64,000 bases of DNA from positions 62,001 through 126,000 of the forward strand of contig NZ_JAQQWS010000004.1 in assembly GCF_028610675.1 (NCBI RefSeq), read 5' to 3'. The stretch is from Alkalihalobacillus pseudalcaliphilus. GTDB lineage: Bacteria; Bacillota; Bacilli; Bacillales; Bacillaceae_D. The translations under genes were made by a program, and so were the position numbers. Positions 1 through 7,982 of the stretch are shown here, piece after piece; positions within the stretch are counted from its first letter, which is position 1; each line of letters begins with the position of its first letter. The notes under the pieces are model-generated. The model saw nothing but the letters and a program-made list of their open reading frames with translations. It did not search any database and was not told where the DNA came from.

Positions 1-1849
1 ATCGATTAGTCCTGGGTTAAAGAAAAAAGCGTATGCTGGGAAATTAAACGGTGAGCTCATTGATTTACGTACACCTTTACATGAAGGTGGTGCTATTGAG
101 ATCATCACAGCAGGTAGTGAAGAGGCTTTAGAAACTATGCGCCATAGTTCCGCACACTTGATGGCACAAGCAATTAAACGTCTTTATCCGAATACTAAGT
201 TTGGTGTAGGCCCTGTAATCGAAAATGGTTTTTATTACGATATAGATGCTGAGGTTAATTTAACACCAGAGGATTTACCGAAAATTGAAAAAGAAATGAA
301 GAAAATCATCGGTGAAAACTTAGATATTGTTCGAATCGAAGTAAGTCGCGATGAGGCGATTGAACGTTTTAAGGAGATTGAGGATCCTTATAAATTGGAG
401 TTAATTGAGGCGATACCAGCAGGTGAACAAGTAACGATTTATGAGCAAGGTGAGTTTTTTGATTTATGTAGAGGTGTTCATGTTCCTTCTACTAACAAAA
501 TTAAGGAATTTAAGCTTTTAAGTTTAGCTGGTGCTTATTGGCGTGGCGATAGCAAAAATAAAATGCTTCAGCGTGTGTATGGTACAGCTTTCTTTAGTAA
601 AGAAGATTTAAAGAAGCATTTGCAGTTTTTAGCAGAAGCGAAAGAGCGTGATCATCGTAAGTTAGGGAAAGAGCTTGGCATTTTTGCCCTTTCACAAAAG
701 GTTGGCCAAGGTTTGCCTTTATGGTTACCCAAAGGTGCAACAGTTCGACGTATTATTGAACGTTATATCGTCGATAAAGAAGAACGTCTAGGTTACCAAC
801 ATGTGTATACACCGATCCTTGGTAGTTCTGAGCTATATAAAACGTCAGGGCATTGGGACCATTATCAAGATGATATGTTCCCAGTCATGGAGCGTGATAA
901 TGAGGAATTTGTTTTACGCCCGATGAACTGTCCACATCATATGATGGTCTATAAACAAGAGATGCGTAGTTATCGGCAGTTGCCATTAAGAATTGCCGAG
1001 CTAGGAATGATGCATCGTTACGAAATGTCTGGAGCCGTTTCAGGCTTACAACGAGTGCGTGGTATGACGCTGAATGATGCTCATATTTTCTGTCGCCCAG
1101 ACCAAATTAAAGAAGAATTTCTACGTGTCGTTCATCTTGTTACAGAGGTTTATAAAGACTTCGGTATTGAGGACTATCAATTCCGTTTATCTTACCGTGA
1201 TCCTGAAGATAAAGAAAAATACTTTGATGACGATGAAATGTGGAACAAAGCTCAAAGTATGTTAAAAGAAGCCATGGACGACTTTGGTGTTGAGTATTAT
1301 GAAGCAGAAGGTGAAGCGGCATTTTATGGTCCTAAGTTAGATGTTCAGGTTCGGACAGCTTTAGGTAAGGATGAAACATTATCAACTGTTCAACTAGACT
1401 TTTTACTTCCTGAGCGATTCGATTTAACGTATGTAGGTGAAGATGGAGCCCAACATCGTCCAGTTGTTGTCCACCGCGGAGTGGTTTCAACAATGGAAAG
1501 ATTTGTTGCTTTCTTACTAGAGGAGTATAAAGGTGCTTTCCCTACTTGGCTTGCACCGGTACAAGCACAAATCATTCCTGTTTCACCAGACGTTCATTTA
1601 GAATATGCGAAAAAAGTTCAGGAACAGCTACAAGCGATCGGAGCTCGTGTTGAAATTGATGAACGAGATGAGAAGTTAGGCTATAAAATACGTGAAGCTC
1701 AAATGCAGAAAACACCGTATATGCTCGTTCTAGGTGATAAAGAAGTAGAAGCAGACGCTGTGAATATTCGTAAATACGGTGAACAGAAATCAGATTCACT
1801 TTCTTTAGAATCATTTAAACAGCAATTAGAAGCAGAGATTAAAAAGTAA
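1..1849 (+). CDS. thrS: Threonyl-tRNA synthetase, 5' end outside the window
   Basis: Attaches threonine to tRNA-Thr in the cytoplasm. The frame is open from base 2, upstream of the first visible ATG (137), so the start lies before the window; about 616 residues are present of the usual ~640. The first visible stretch is the end of the TGS domain. The editing domain begins at MRHSSAHLMAQ (HxxxH), and the class II catalytic core follows. The zinc ligands are visible as the Cys of MNCPHHMM, the His of NDAHIFC and the His of VVHRGVVS. The anticodon-binding domain forms the last ~100 residues. It precedes infC, as in B. subtilis. Any T-box leader would lie upstream of the window. Identification is secure. 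Confidence 0.97.
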   Translation, partial: SISPGLKKKAYAGKLNGELIDLRTPLHEGGAIEIITAGSEEALETMRHSSAHLMAQAIKRLYPNTKFGVGPVIENGFYYDIDAEVNLTPEDLPKIEKEMKKIIGENLDIVRIEVSRDEAIERFKEIEDPYKLELIEAIPAGEQVTIYEQGEFFDLCRGVHVPSTNKIKEFKLLSLAGAYWRGDSKNKMLQRVYGTAFFSKEDLKKHLQFLAEAKERDHRKLGKELGIFALSQKVGQGLPLWLPKGATVRRIIERYIVDKEERLGYQHVYTPILGSSELYKTSGHWDHYQDDMFPVMERDNEEFVLRPMNCPHHMMVYKQEMRSYRQLPLRIAELGMMHRYEMSGAVSGLQRVRGMTLNDAHIFCRPDQIKEEFLRVVHLVTEVYKDFGIEDYQFRLSYRDPEDKEKYFDDDEMWNKAQSMLKEAMDDFGVEYYEAEGEAAFYGPKLDVQVRTALGKDETLSTVQLDFLLPERFDLTYVGEDGAQHRPVVVHRGVVSTMERFVAFLLEEYKGAFPTWLAPVQAQIIPVSPDVHLEYAKKVQEQLQAIGARVEIDERDEKLGYKIREAQMQKTPYMLVLGDKEVEADAVNIRKYGEQKSDSLSLESFKQQLEAEIKK

Positions 1850-1863
1850 AGCGATGTTCTTGT

Positions 1864-1896
1864 GGATGGGTTGGTATTTCCAGCCCACATCATTTC
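1864..1896 (+). terminator. Possible thrS terminator
   Basis: A GGGTTGG / CCAGCCC stem (one G-T pair) extended by gatg/catc lies just after thrS and is followed by a short T-rich stretch. The stem is imperfect and the T tract is broken, so the call is tentative. Confidence 0.4.
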
Positions 1897-2036
1897 TTTA
1901 TTATAGTGTAAAATGAACTATTTTTTCCAATTTGCCCCTTTTTAAACATATAAATGAGGTTTTTTTAAGAAAATATTTATTTCCCATTGCATTTATGTGT
2001 AATATTCGTTAAAATAACTAAGTCGGTCATTTTCAG

Positions 2037-2066
2037 TTGACACTCTTCAATTGATTGTGATATAGT
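2037..2066 (+). promoter_or_regulatory. Sigma-A-type promoter of the infC operon
   Basis: TTGACA at 2037-2042 and TATAGT at 2061-2066 are separated by 18 bases, upstream of the L20-type leader and infC. Confidence 0.65.
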
Positions 2067-2084
2067 TAACTTCGAATTGAATGA

Positions 2085-2294
2085 GGAAACAAAGCAAGCA
2101 GAAGCGCCCGCTTCTCACCTGATTGACGCTGCTGTCAGTAGTTGCCAGGTATGATGGGATTCATGATTAGTGAATGTACAAGTGTGGGCGTATATCGTCT
2201 ACACTTTTTTATTGCGTTCAGCAATAAAATGGTTAATTCCCTAACACATGGGAGTGCAATGCTTTGATCCGCTAAAATCTTTTGGAGGTGGCTG
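2085..2294 (+). ncRNA. L20-type autoregulatory leader of infC-rpmI-rplT
   Basis: The ~200-base untranslated leader before infC contains a conserved-looking block around 2100-2150 (GAAGCGCCCGCTTCTCACC and following) and ends in an intrinsic terminator well before the start codon. In Bacillus, ribosomal protein L20 binds the infC leader and causes premature termination, lowering expression of IF3, L35 and L20. Position, operon content and attenuator fit that system. The pseudoknot-like L20 site itself was not modelled. Confidence 0.75.
2180..2212 (+). terminator. Attenuator terminator in the infC leader
   Basis: A hairpin AAGTGTGGGCG / CGTCTACACTT around the loop TATAT is followed by six T, 85 bases before infC. 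It would be the switchable terminator of the L20 leader. Confidence 0.8.
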
Positions 2295-2813
2295 ATTATT
2301 AGTAAAGACATGTTGGTCAATGAAGGAATTCGTGCTCGTGAAGTACGTTTAATTGGAGCTAATGGTGACCAAATCGGTGTGAAGTCTAAACATGAAGCAC
2401 TTGAGATGGCCCAAAATGTTAATCTTGATTTAGTGTGTGTCGCTCCAAATGCGAAACCACCTGTATGTCGAATTATGGATTACGGAAAGTTCCGTTATGA
2501 GCAACAAAAGAAAGATAAAGAAGCGCGTAAAAAGCAAAAGGTTATCAATGTGAAAGAGGTTCGTTTGAGCCCAACCATTGAGGATCATGACTTTAATACA
2601 AAGCTTCGTAACGCACGCAAGTTTTTAGAAAAAGGAGATAAAGTAAAAGCGGCTATCCGTTTCCGCGGACGTGCTATTACTCACTCTCAAATTGGTAAAG
2701 ATGTTTTAGAGCGTCTTGCCAAAGAATGTGAAGACATTGCGGTCGTTGAATCAAAGCCTAAGATGGAAGGTCGTAGTATGTTCCTAATCTTAGCACCAAA
2801 AACAGAGAAGTAA
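2295..2813 (+). CDS. infC: Translation initiation factor IF-3, AUU start
   Basis: IF3 binds the 30S subunit and checks start codon and initiator tRNA. The protein matches the family along its length: the N-domain INEGIRAREVRLI-type segment, a lysine-rich linker, and the C-domain with KPKMEGRSMFLILAP. An internal ATG occurs at 2310, but the conserved N-terminus (ISKDM) begins with ATT at 2295, six bases after GGAGG (2284-2288). AUU starts are a known infC feature that lets IF3 reduce its own translation. First gene of the operon with rpmI and rplT. The ATT start is inferred from conservation and RBS spacing. Confidence 0.95.
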   Translation: MISKDMLVNEGIRAREVRLIGANGDQIGVKSKHEALEMAQNVNLDLVCVAPNAKPPVCRIMDYGKFRYEQQKKDKEARKKQKVINVKEVRLSPTIEDHDFNTKLRNARKFLEKGDKVKAAIRFRGRAITHSQIGKDVLERLAKECEDIAVVESKPKMEGRSMFLILAPKTEK

Positions 2814-2845
2814 CAGTTTAACTTGATAAAAGGAGGACTTCAGTT

Positions 2846-3046
2846 ATGCCAAAAATGAAAACTCACAGAGGCGCTGCGAAGCGTTTCAAAAAGACTGGAT
2901 CTGGAAAACTTAAGCGTGCTCACGCTTTTACAAGCCATATGTTTGGTAACAAGTCACAAAAGCAGAAGCGTAAATTAAGAAAATCTGCGATTGTGCATTC
3001 AGGGGATTTCAAACGTATTCGTCAGATGTTAACGTACAAAAAATAA
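2846..3046 (+). CDS. rpmI: 50S ribosomal protein L35
   Basis: A 66-residue, highly basic protein starting MPKMKTHRGAAKRFK, typical of bacterial L35 in sequence and length. It is preceded by AAAGGAGG and sits between infC and rplT with short gaps, so the three are co-transcribed and share the L20-responsive leader. It is a structural component of the large subunit. Confidence 0.97.
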   Translation: MPKMKTHRGAAKRFKKTGSGKLKRAHAFTSHMFGNKSQKQKRKLRKSAIVHSGDFKRIRQMLTYKK

Positions 3047-3081
3047 TAGATTCGTTCGAATTATAAAAGGAGGTAACTTCA

Positions 3082-3441
3082 ATGCCAAGAGTAAAAGGTG
3101 GTTACGTCGCACGTCGTCGTCGTAAAAAGGTATTAAAGTTAGCAAAAGGTTACTACGGTTCTAAACATACATTATTTAAATCAGCACAAGGACAAGTAAT
3201 GAAGTCCTTATTATATGCTTACCGTGATCGTCGTCAGAAAAAACGTGATTTCCGTAAATTATGGATCACACGTATTAACGCGGCAGCACGCATCAATGGT
3301 TTATCTTACAGCCGTTTAATGCACGGTTTAAAACTAGCTGAAATCAATGTTAACCGTAAAATCTTAGCTGACTTAGCGATTAATGATGAGAAAGCTTTTG
3401 CTGAATTAGCAGAAAAAGCAAAATCAAGCTTAAACGCTTAA
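3082..3441 (+). CDS. rplT: 50S ribosomal protein L20
   Basis: A 119-residue basic protein of the normal L20 length. The N-terminal arginine/lysine-rich helix (MPRVKGGYVARRRRKKVLK) threads into 23S rRNA, and the globular C-terminal half follows. L20 is needed early in 50S assembly and is the repressor that acts on the leader upstream of infC. It has a strong AAAGGAGG site and is followed by a clear terminator. Confidence 0.97.
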   Translation: MPRVKGGYVARRRRKKVLKLAKGYYGSKHTLFKSAQGQVMKSLLYAYRDRRQKKRDFRKLWITRINAAARINGLSYSRLMHGLKLAEINVNRKILADLAINDEKAFAELAEKAKSSLNA

Positions 3442-3454
3442 TAATAGGTATTCA

Positions 3455-3493
3455 AAAAGACGACAAGGTGATATCCTTAGTCGTCTTTTTTTA
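3455..3493 (+). terminator. Terminator of the infC-rpmI-rplT operon
   Basis: AAAAAGACGAC pairs with GTCGTCTTTTT, with an inner AAGG/CCTT stem, followed by a T tract. It lies between rplT and the next gene. Confidence 0.9.
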
Positions 3494-3513
3494 GAAAGAA
3501 AGGAGAAGATTCT

Positions 3514-3777
3514 ATGTTACCAATTATATTCGCTTACCTTGTCATCATTAACTTCATTGGTTATACGATAATGGGTCAGGATAAAAGACGTGCCCAACGT
3601 AAAGAACGAAGGATTCCTGAGAAAGCATTGTTTTTCCTTGCATTTATAGGAGGAAGCTTCGGTATTTTTAATGCGATGAAGGTCTATCGCCATAAAACAA
3701 AACATAAAAGCTTCTCAGTTGGAATTCCACTAATATTAGTCGGGCAATTTATCTTGCTTCTTTTCATCTTCTTGTAG
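3514..3777 (+). CDS. ysdA: DUF1294 membrane protein (YsdA-like)
   Basis: An 87-residue protein with hydrophobic segments at about residues 1-20, 39-55 and 70-87. The family pattern is clear: MGQDKRRAQ, then RRIPEKALFF, GGSFG, and RHKTKHKSF before the last membrane segment. This is DUF1294, whose function is unknown. B. subtilis ysdA occupies the same place after rplT. It has its own AAAGGAG site and the terminator before it suggests a separate transcript or read-through. Confidence 0.85.
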   Translation: MLPIIFAYLVIINFIGYTIMGQDKRRAQRKERRIPEKALFFLAFIGGSFGIFNAMKVYRHKTKHKSFSVGIPLILVGQFILLLFIFL

Positions 3778-3814
3778 ACAACTACATAGAATGAGTGAGA
3801 GGAGGCGATCAAGA

Positions 3815-4390
3815 ATGAATGAGAAATTAGAGGCGGCTAGACAATTAATAGAAGCGAGTGGGTGGTTAGCACCACTCCTATATTTACTTCTTCACCTTGT
3901 ACGTCCATTCTTATTTATTCCGGTGTTGTTAACATGCCTAGCAGGAGGATATATATTTGGTACTATTTATGGTTCCATCTATTCCATTATCGGTCTAACA
4001 CTAACTAGTGTTTCCTTTTATGTGCTTATTCATTATTTTCCAAGCTTTGGTCGTCAATTATCACAACTCAAACGCAAAGTGATAAAAAGTAATCACGGAA
4101 TGAGTACACCACAACTAATGGTCATTCGTCTCATGCCATTTGTACATTTTCATTTTGTTTCATTGTATCTTTTAGAGACAACGAAGAACTTTCGTGAATA
4201 TACCATTCGTTCGATTTGGTTTGGGATTCCGCCTGCCATTATTTATACAGCATTTGGCGACATTATTCACGCATTACCTTTGACAGGTACGATTGTATTA
4301 ATGAGCCTATTAATTGTATGTATCATGATTCTTCCGAAAAAAGAAGAAGTTATTACTTGGAGGGAGTTTTTTCGTCCGTCATCATCATGA
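3815..4390 (+). CDS. TVP38/TMEM64 (VTT-domain) membrane protein
   Basis: A 191-residue integral membrane protein with about five hydrophobic segments. The segment with PVLLTCLAGGYIFG followed by a GxIYGSIYSIIG-like stretch resembles the VTT (DedA-like) core of TVP38/TMEM64 proteins. The GIPPAIIYTAFGD stretch near residue 145 also fits. Family members are thought to be transporters or lipid scramblases; the substrate is unknown here. ATG 3815 is preferred over the in-frame ATG 3791 because GAGAGGAGG (3797-3805) is correctly spaced only for 3815. The gene sits between ysdA and ysdB. Confidence 0.75.
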   Translation: MNEKLEAARQLIEASGWLAPLLYLLLHLVRPFLFIPVLLTCLAGGYIFGTIYGSIYSIIGLTLTSVSFYVLIHYFPSFGRQLSQLKRKVIKSNHGMSTPQLMVIRLMPFVHFHFVSLYLLETTKNFREYTIRSIWFGIPPAIIYTAFGDIIHALPLTGTIVLMSLLIVCIMILPKKEEVITWREFFRPSSS

Positions 4391-4401
4391 AGAAATCGAA
4401 G

Positions 4402-4440
4402 AAAGCCAAGGTAAGGATTTGTCCTTTATCTTGGCTTTTG
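4402..4440. terminator. Bidirectional terminator between the VTT gene and ysdB
   Basis: AAGCCAAG and CTTGGCTT flank an inner GGATTTGTCC stem. T-rich DNA follows on both strands, and the site lies between two convergent genes. Confidence 0.8.
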
Positions 4441-4441
4441 A

Positions 4442-4858
4442 TTATTCTTCTTTCATTTCAGCTTCGTGTTGTTTCTTTGCTTGTTGTAAAAATTCTTTAA
4501 TGGGGCTTTTCCAATTTAATTTGGCGTTAGGATATCGAAGCTTGATATCTTCCTCAATGAAGATAAAGTCATTATAGGAAAGGCCATGTAATCGATCTGT
4601 TTGCTTGGCCCATAAATATATAGCGACTATTTCAAATGATTTATCCGTCGTACCTAAATATTTTTCACCCTCAAACATAACACCTTTGTAGGTTACATGA
4701 AAGTTTTTGCGTACATTCTTCTCTTCATCTAAGAAGAAGAATTGTCTTTTTTCATGGGCTGCTTCAAGCTTGCGTCTTGGGTGGAATAGATATTTTAGAG
4801 CACTATAAGCAATGATAATGACTGATATTAATAGCAATAAACGGAATAGAATAACCAT
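4442..4858 (-). CDS. ysdB: YsdB-like sigma-W regulon membrane protein
   Basis: A 138-residue protein with one N-terminal membrane segment (about residues 3-24), then a basic stretch (HPRRKLE) and a cytoplasmic-type domain with FFLDEEKNVRKNF and YKGVMFEGEKYLGTTDKSF. No enzymatic motif is seen. Position next to ysdA and the perfect sigma-W promoter upstream match B. subtilis ysdB, a member of the cell-envelope stress regulon of unknown function. It reads opposite to its neighbours. Confidence 0.75.
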   Translation of the reverse strand: MVILFRLLLLISVIIIAYSALKYLFHPRRKLEAAHEKRQFFFLDEEKNVRKNFHVTYKGVMFEGEKYLGTTDKSFEIVAIYLWAKQTDRLHGLSYNDFIFIEEDIKLRYPNAKLNWKSPIKEFLQQAKKQHEAEMKEE

Positions 4859-4917
4859 TATATTTCCCCCTCTTCTACTGGGTCCAACCTTAAAAATACC
4901 TTATTTATTATATTCTA

Positions 4918-4943
4918 TACGAAGCAAAATGAAAATGGTTTCA
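4918..4943 (-). promoter_or_regulatory. Sigma-W (ECF) promoter of ysdB
   Basis: On the minus strand TGAAAC (4943-4938) and CGTA (4921-4918) are separated by exactly 16 bases, the sigma-W consensus arrangement, about 60 bases upstream of ysdB. This points to induction by cell-envelope stress or alkaline shock. Confidence 0.85.
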
Positions 4944-5106
4944 CTTTTTTTGAAAAAGATTTTGATTTTCTTCTTTCTAAAATTTGGTGCTGATTCGTAA
5001 ATGAGTTCATATCATTAATTGTTATTCCATGTTAGAGCTTGATATATATACATGATTCCTTTTTGGGGTGGAAATTAAACGAGAAATTAGTTGGGTTTTG
5101 ATAGCG

Positions 5107-5147
5107 AAAAAGGCATGTCTAAGAGAAAATCATTAGACATGCCTTTA
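5107..5147 (-). terminator. Terminator of the spoIIP-family gene
   Basis: Read on the minus strand, AAAGGCATGTCTAA pairs with TTAGACATGCCTTT and is followed by TTT, immediately after the stop codon of the gene at 5150. Confidence 0.88.
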
Positions 5148-5149
5148 TT

Positions 5150-6268
5150 TTATTCGCGATGCTGTTCATAATAATATTCGCTAAAAACTTCCGCGAAAAC
5201 AGCTGCGGAACGATTTAATTCGTCCATATGATTGTCGACGCCACCAAACTCAACAAGTAAAGCTCGTTCTGTTAAGTCTTGATTATAAATACCATTACCT
5301 TGATTATAGTTTTTACCAATGACGCCGCGACTAATTCCCTTTTGTTTGGACTCTAGACGGTTGTGCAAATCCTTGGCTAACTGCTCGTTCTCTGGGAATC
5401 CTGGATGTGATTCCCCCACAACAAAAAGAAGCCTGGCAAAGTCCTCGTCATTATAACTGTGTAAGGTAGTTTCAATCCTAGCTGCATCGCGGTGCAAGTC
5501 GATAATATAATCAATACTCTCATGTTCATTGATATAGTCTTGGACGATTTCTCGGGATAATTGATAGGCGTGTGCATGATTTTGACCACGGTCATATAAA
5601 GCGTTTGCCATGTTGGTCGTATCAATTAAAGCGTTTATTCCACGTTTTTCAAGCTCTTTTTGCAGGGTTTCACCAACATTAATAATATTTACTTCATTGT
5701 TATTAGCAAGATTTGGATCTGTGATGTCAGGTAAATGTGGTAAGAATGATTCATAACTATGAGTATGGTAAATTAATACCGTTGGCTTTTCCTGTAATGG
5801 TCGACCATTGTTCGGGCCATCTTCTTTGTCGTCCTCCATCCAATCTTTTACAACTCTACGCTCTTCTAATAACGTCTCAAGAGGTGGAGCTGATTCAGTC
5901 GGTAAAGAAGTAATATCCATCCCTTCACCTGCAACGATAATTCGATATTCATTAAATCGTAACCCTGGGATTTCCTGTCCCAGTAAGGAGTACGTTTCTC
6001 CTAATTCGATATTAGTTGCTAGTTGAAAAGTCATTTTAGCTAGAGATGGTGCGATATAGCTCTCAGGTAAACTTTGGCCAAAATAATGGTTCTCCTGCTT
6101 CATCATCGTTAGTAAAAATTCTGTGTCCATTTCTTTCATGGTTTCATACAAATGAGAGGAATAAAAATTTTTGTAAGAAACAAAGCTGATAGAAACAAAC
6201 GCAATGGAGAAAGTAAAGATGACAAGGAAAATCATTGTGTGAAAGAGCGATAATTTTTTGAAATTCAA
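5150..6268 (-). CDS. spoIIP: Stage II sporulation protein P family (amidase/endopeptidase)
   Basis: A 372-residue protein with one membrane segment (about residues 10-31) and an outer-face enzyme domain. SpoIIP cleaves peptidoglycan with SpoIID and SpoIIM during engulfment of the forespore. Supporting motifs are LIYHTHSYESF (zinc His ~168/170), IDYIIDLHRDA (~260) and ERALLVEFGGVDN near the C-terminus; EIPGLRF and LPTESAPP also match the SpoIIP N-terminal half. Length is close to the ~400 of B. subtilis SpoIIP. In B. subtilis spoIIP lies next to gpr, not here, so this could be a paralogue or a moved gene. RBS AGGAGG precedes the ATG. Confidence 0.85.
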   Translation of the reverse strand: MNFKKLSLFHTMIFLVIFTFSIAFVSISFVSYKNFYSSHLYETMKEMDTEFLLTMMKQENHYFGQSLPESYIAPSLAKMTFQLATNIELGETYSLLGQEIPGLRFNEYRIIVAGEGMDITSLPTESAPPLETLLEERRVVKDWMEDDKEDGPNNGRPLQEKPTVLIYHTHSYESFLPHLPDITDPNLANNNEVNIINVGETLQKELEKRGINALIDTTNMANALYDRGQNHAHAYQLSREIVQDYINEHESIDYIIDLHRDAARIETTLHSYNDEDFARLLFVVGESHPGFPENEQLAKDLHNRLESKQKGISRGVIGKNYNQGNGIYNQDLTERALLVEFGGVDNHMDELNRSAAVFAEVFSEYYYEQHRE

Positions 6269-6406
6269 GGAATTCCTCCTTTCCTCTCCACATTTACTAT
6301 ATCCTTATGCAAAACTAGCGAAATTATTAATCGTTTTACTAGATTCTTAGATTTTTTCATAAAATAGGACGATATGGCTCAAACTAAAGAAAAAAGGAGA
6401 AATTTT

Positions 6407-6769
6407 ATGAGAAAAATCATCATTTCTTTTTTATGTATAATGGGTAGTCTCATTTTTGTAAGTCCTGCTACTTTTCAAGCTGAGAGCGACTCAAGGTGTG
6501 ACATGGAGGTAGCACAAGGGAAAGAGGAACTTTTAGTCACCTTAAAAGCCCACAAATTAATTAAACCATTTCATTATCGATTTGAAATTATAGATGCTGT
6601 GACAAAAGAGGTCGTGGAATCTGGAAAGACCTTGACGGCATTTCAAGAGTCTAAGCTAATGAGAGGATTTGAATTAAAGAAAGGAAGGTATATCTTGAAA
6701 GGTGAAATTGTTGATCAGAGTGGACAAACCTATACGTGTGAGGAAAAGAAATGGGACATAGAAAGCTAA
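6407..6769 (+). CDS. Secreted protein of unknown function
   Basis: A 120-residue protein with a typical signal peptide: RK, a hydrophobic core to about residue 22, and a likely cleavage after FQA (~26). The mature part (~95 residues) has two cysteines (CDM and TCE) that could form a disulfide, and its spacing suggests a small beta-sandwich, but I recognise no family. ATG 6407 is chosen over the in-frame ATG 6374 because AAAAAGGAGA lies just before it and it starts the signal peptide. It faces the broken subtilase gene convergently. Confidence 0.6.
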   Translation: MRKIIISFLCIMGSLIFVSPATFQAESDSRCDMEVAQGKEELLVTLKAHKLIKPFHYRFEIIDAVTKEVVESGKTLTAFQESKLMRGFELKKGRYILKGEIVDQSGQTYTCEEKKWDIES

Positions 6770-6778
6770 GGAAGAATC

Positions 6779-7788
6779 TCAAAAAGAACTCTTCCTGTTA
6801 GCAGTCAATGCTTGTGCCCAATCTATAAGTGGTTGGGTAGCTATTTTCCAAAAGTTTGGGTTAGGGTCTGAACTATAGTAGAGGCTGGGTGCTTCTGGGT
6901 AATGTTTTTCCACATATAACTTCACGCAAAGTGTTATTTCTATTTCTGGTTCTAGTAATAAAGATATCCACCTATGTAGTTCCCCTTTAGTGGAAGAAAA
7001 AAGGAGTTGATAAAGCCAAGAAATCCTTTCTCCAGAACCTTTTGGACTGGTTTCGAAGCGGTTCCAATAGGTCTCTCTCTCATAGGGTGATTGTGGTGTT
7101 TTTAGCCCATAGGAGATAATAACCTTCTTTAACATTTCTGAATCATGCGACAGAAGCGACAAAAGTTCAGGCCTTGAAATGGATTGCTTGTCAATTTTGT
7201 TGGTTATTGAAATGGCCAGAAGTCGCTCTCGATTTTGAGTGATAGGAGCATCCTGTGAAGATACGGGATTGTTTCCTTGCTGTTTAAGCGACCGAATGGC
7301 ATGTTCAACATGAATGAGCGGAACCTCAATGAAGGCTTCTAACTTTAACTGGTAACAAGAATTTGCTAAGTACGCTCGTATATCCAAGGGCGACAGTTTA
7401 GGATAAGTAGACAACAAGTTGGCAACTGCACCGGTAACGACAGTGGCTGCTCCACAGCTACCACCAAAGTAGGAAAATATGCGAGTCAAGGAATAATGTT
7501 CGCTTTCACAAAACGGCACAGGTAAATAGCTAAATGGTGCTAATAAATCTGGTCTGATATCGCCATCACCATTCTGCCCATAAACAGAGGCAGGGTGTGG
7601 CTTGTAGTTATCATAATTGGCACGCCCCTCGTCATTATAACCACCAATCGTGAAAAATTCCTTTGGGTGTAATTGATTATGGGTTTTAGAATTTCCATTG
7701 GCAGAAATGATAAGGATATGATGTTTGTATAAAGGTTGAAATGTTTTATAATAGATATCTTGATCGGTAGGCTCAGGTTGTTATGCAT
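6779..7788 (-). pseudogene. 5'-truncated subtilase-family (S8) protease with long C-terminal extension
   Basis: The minus-strand frame open from 7780 to 6779 encodes the second half of a subtilisin-type catalytic domain: HHILIISANGNS (oxyanion-hole Asn), then DIRPDLLAP, then the active-serine region FGGSCGAATVVTGAVA. The Asp and His catalytic motifs are missing. An in-frame TAA at 7783-7781 closes the frame. An ATG with a good AAAGGAG site at 7788 reads a different frame, so the start region is scrambled. After the catalytic part, ~170 residues of unknown type follow (RPELLSLLSH, ERISWLYQLLF, WISLLLEPEIEITLC). I read it as a decayed gene that lost its 5' half; a re-used fragment starting at GTG 7519 cannot be excluded. 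Confidence 0.75.
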
Positions 7789-7982
7789 AGGTTTCTCCTT
7801 TTATAAGTGAAGGGTTAGTTAGAGGTTATCAAGGTAGAACAAGTGTAAATGTCTTCTTTTTGCACATAATAGTATAGATCTTTCAAAGACAGATACTTTG
7901 TAAAAAAAGAATTCATTTGAGTTCGGGATATTATTTGATTATACTAAAAAATGTGAACGATTAAATAGGAGGAGGGAATTTT

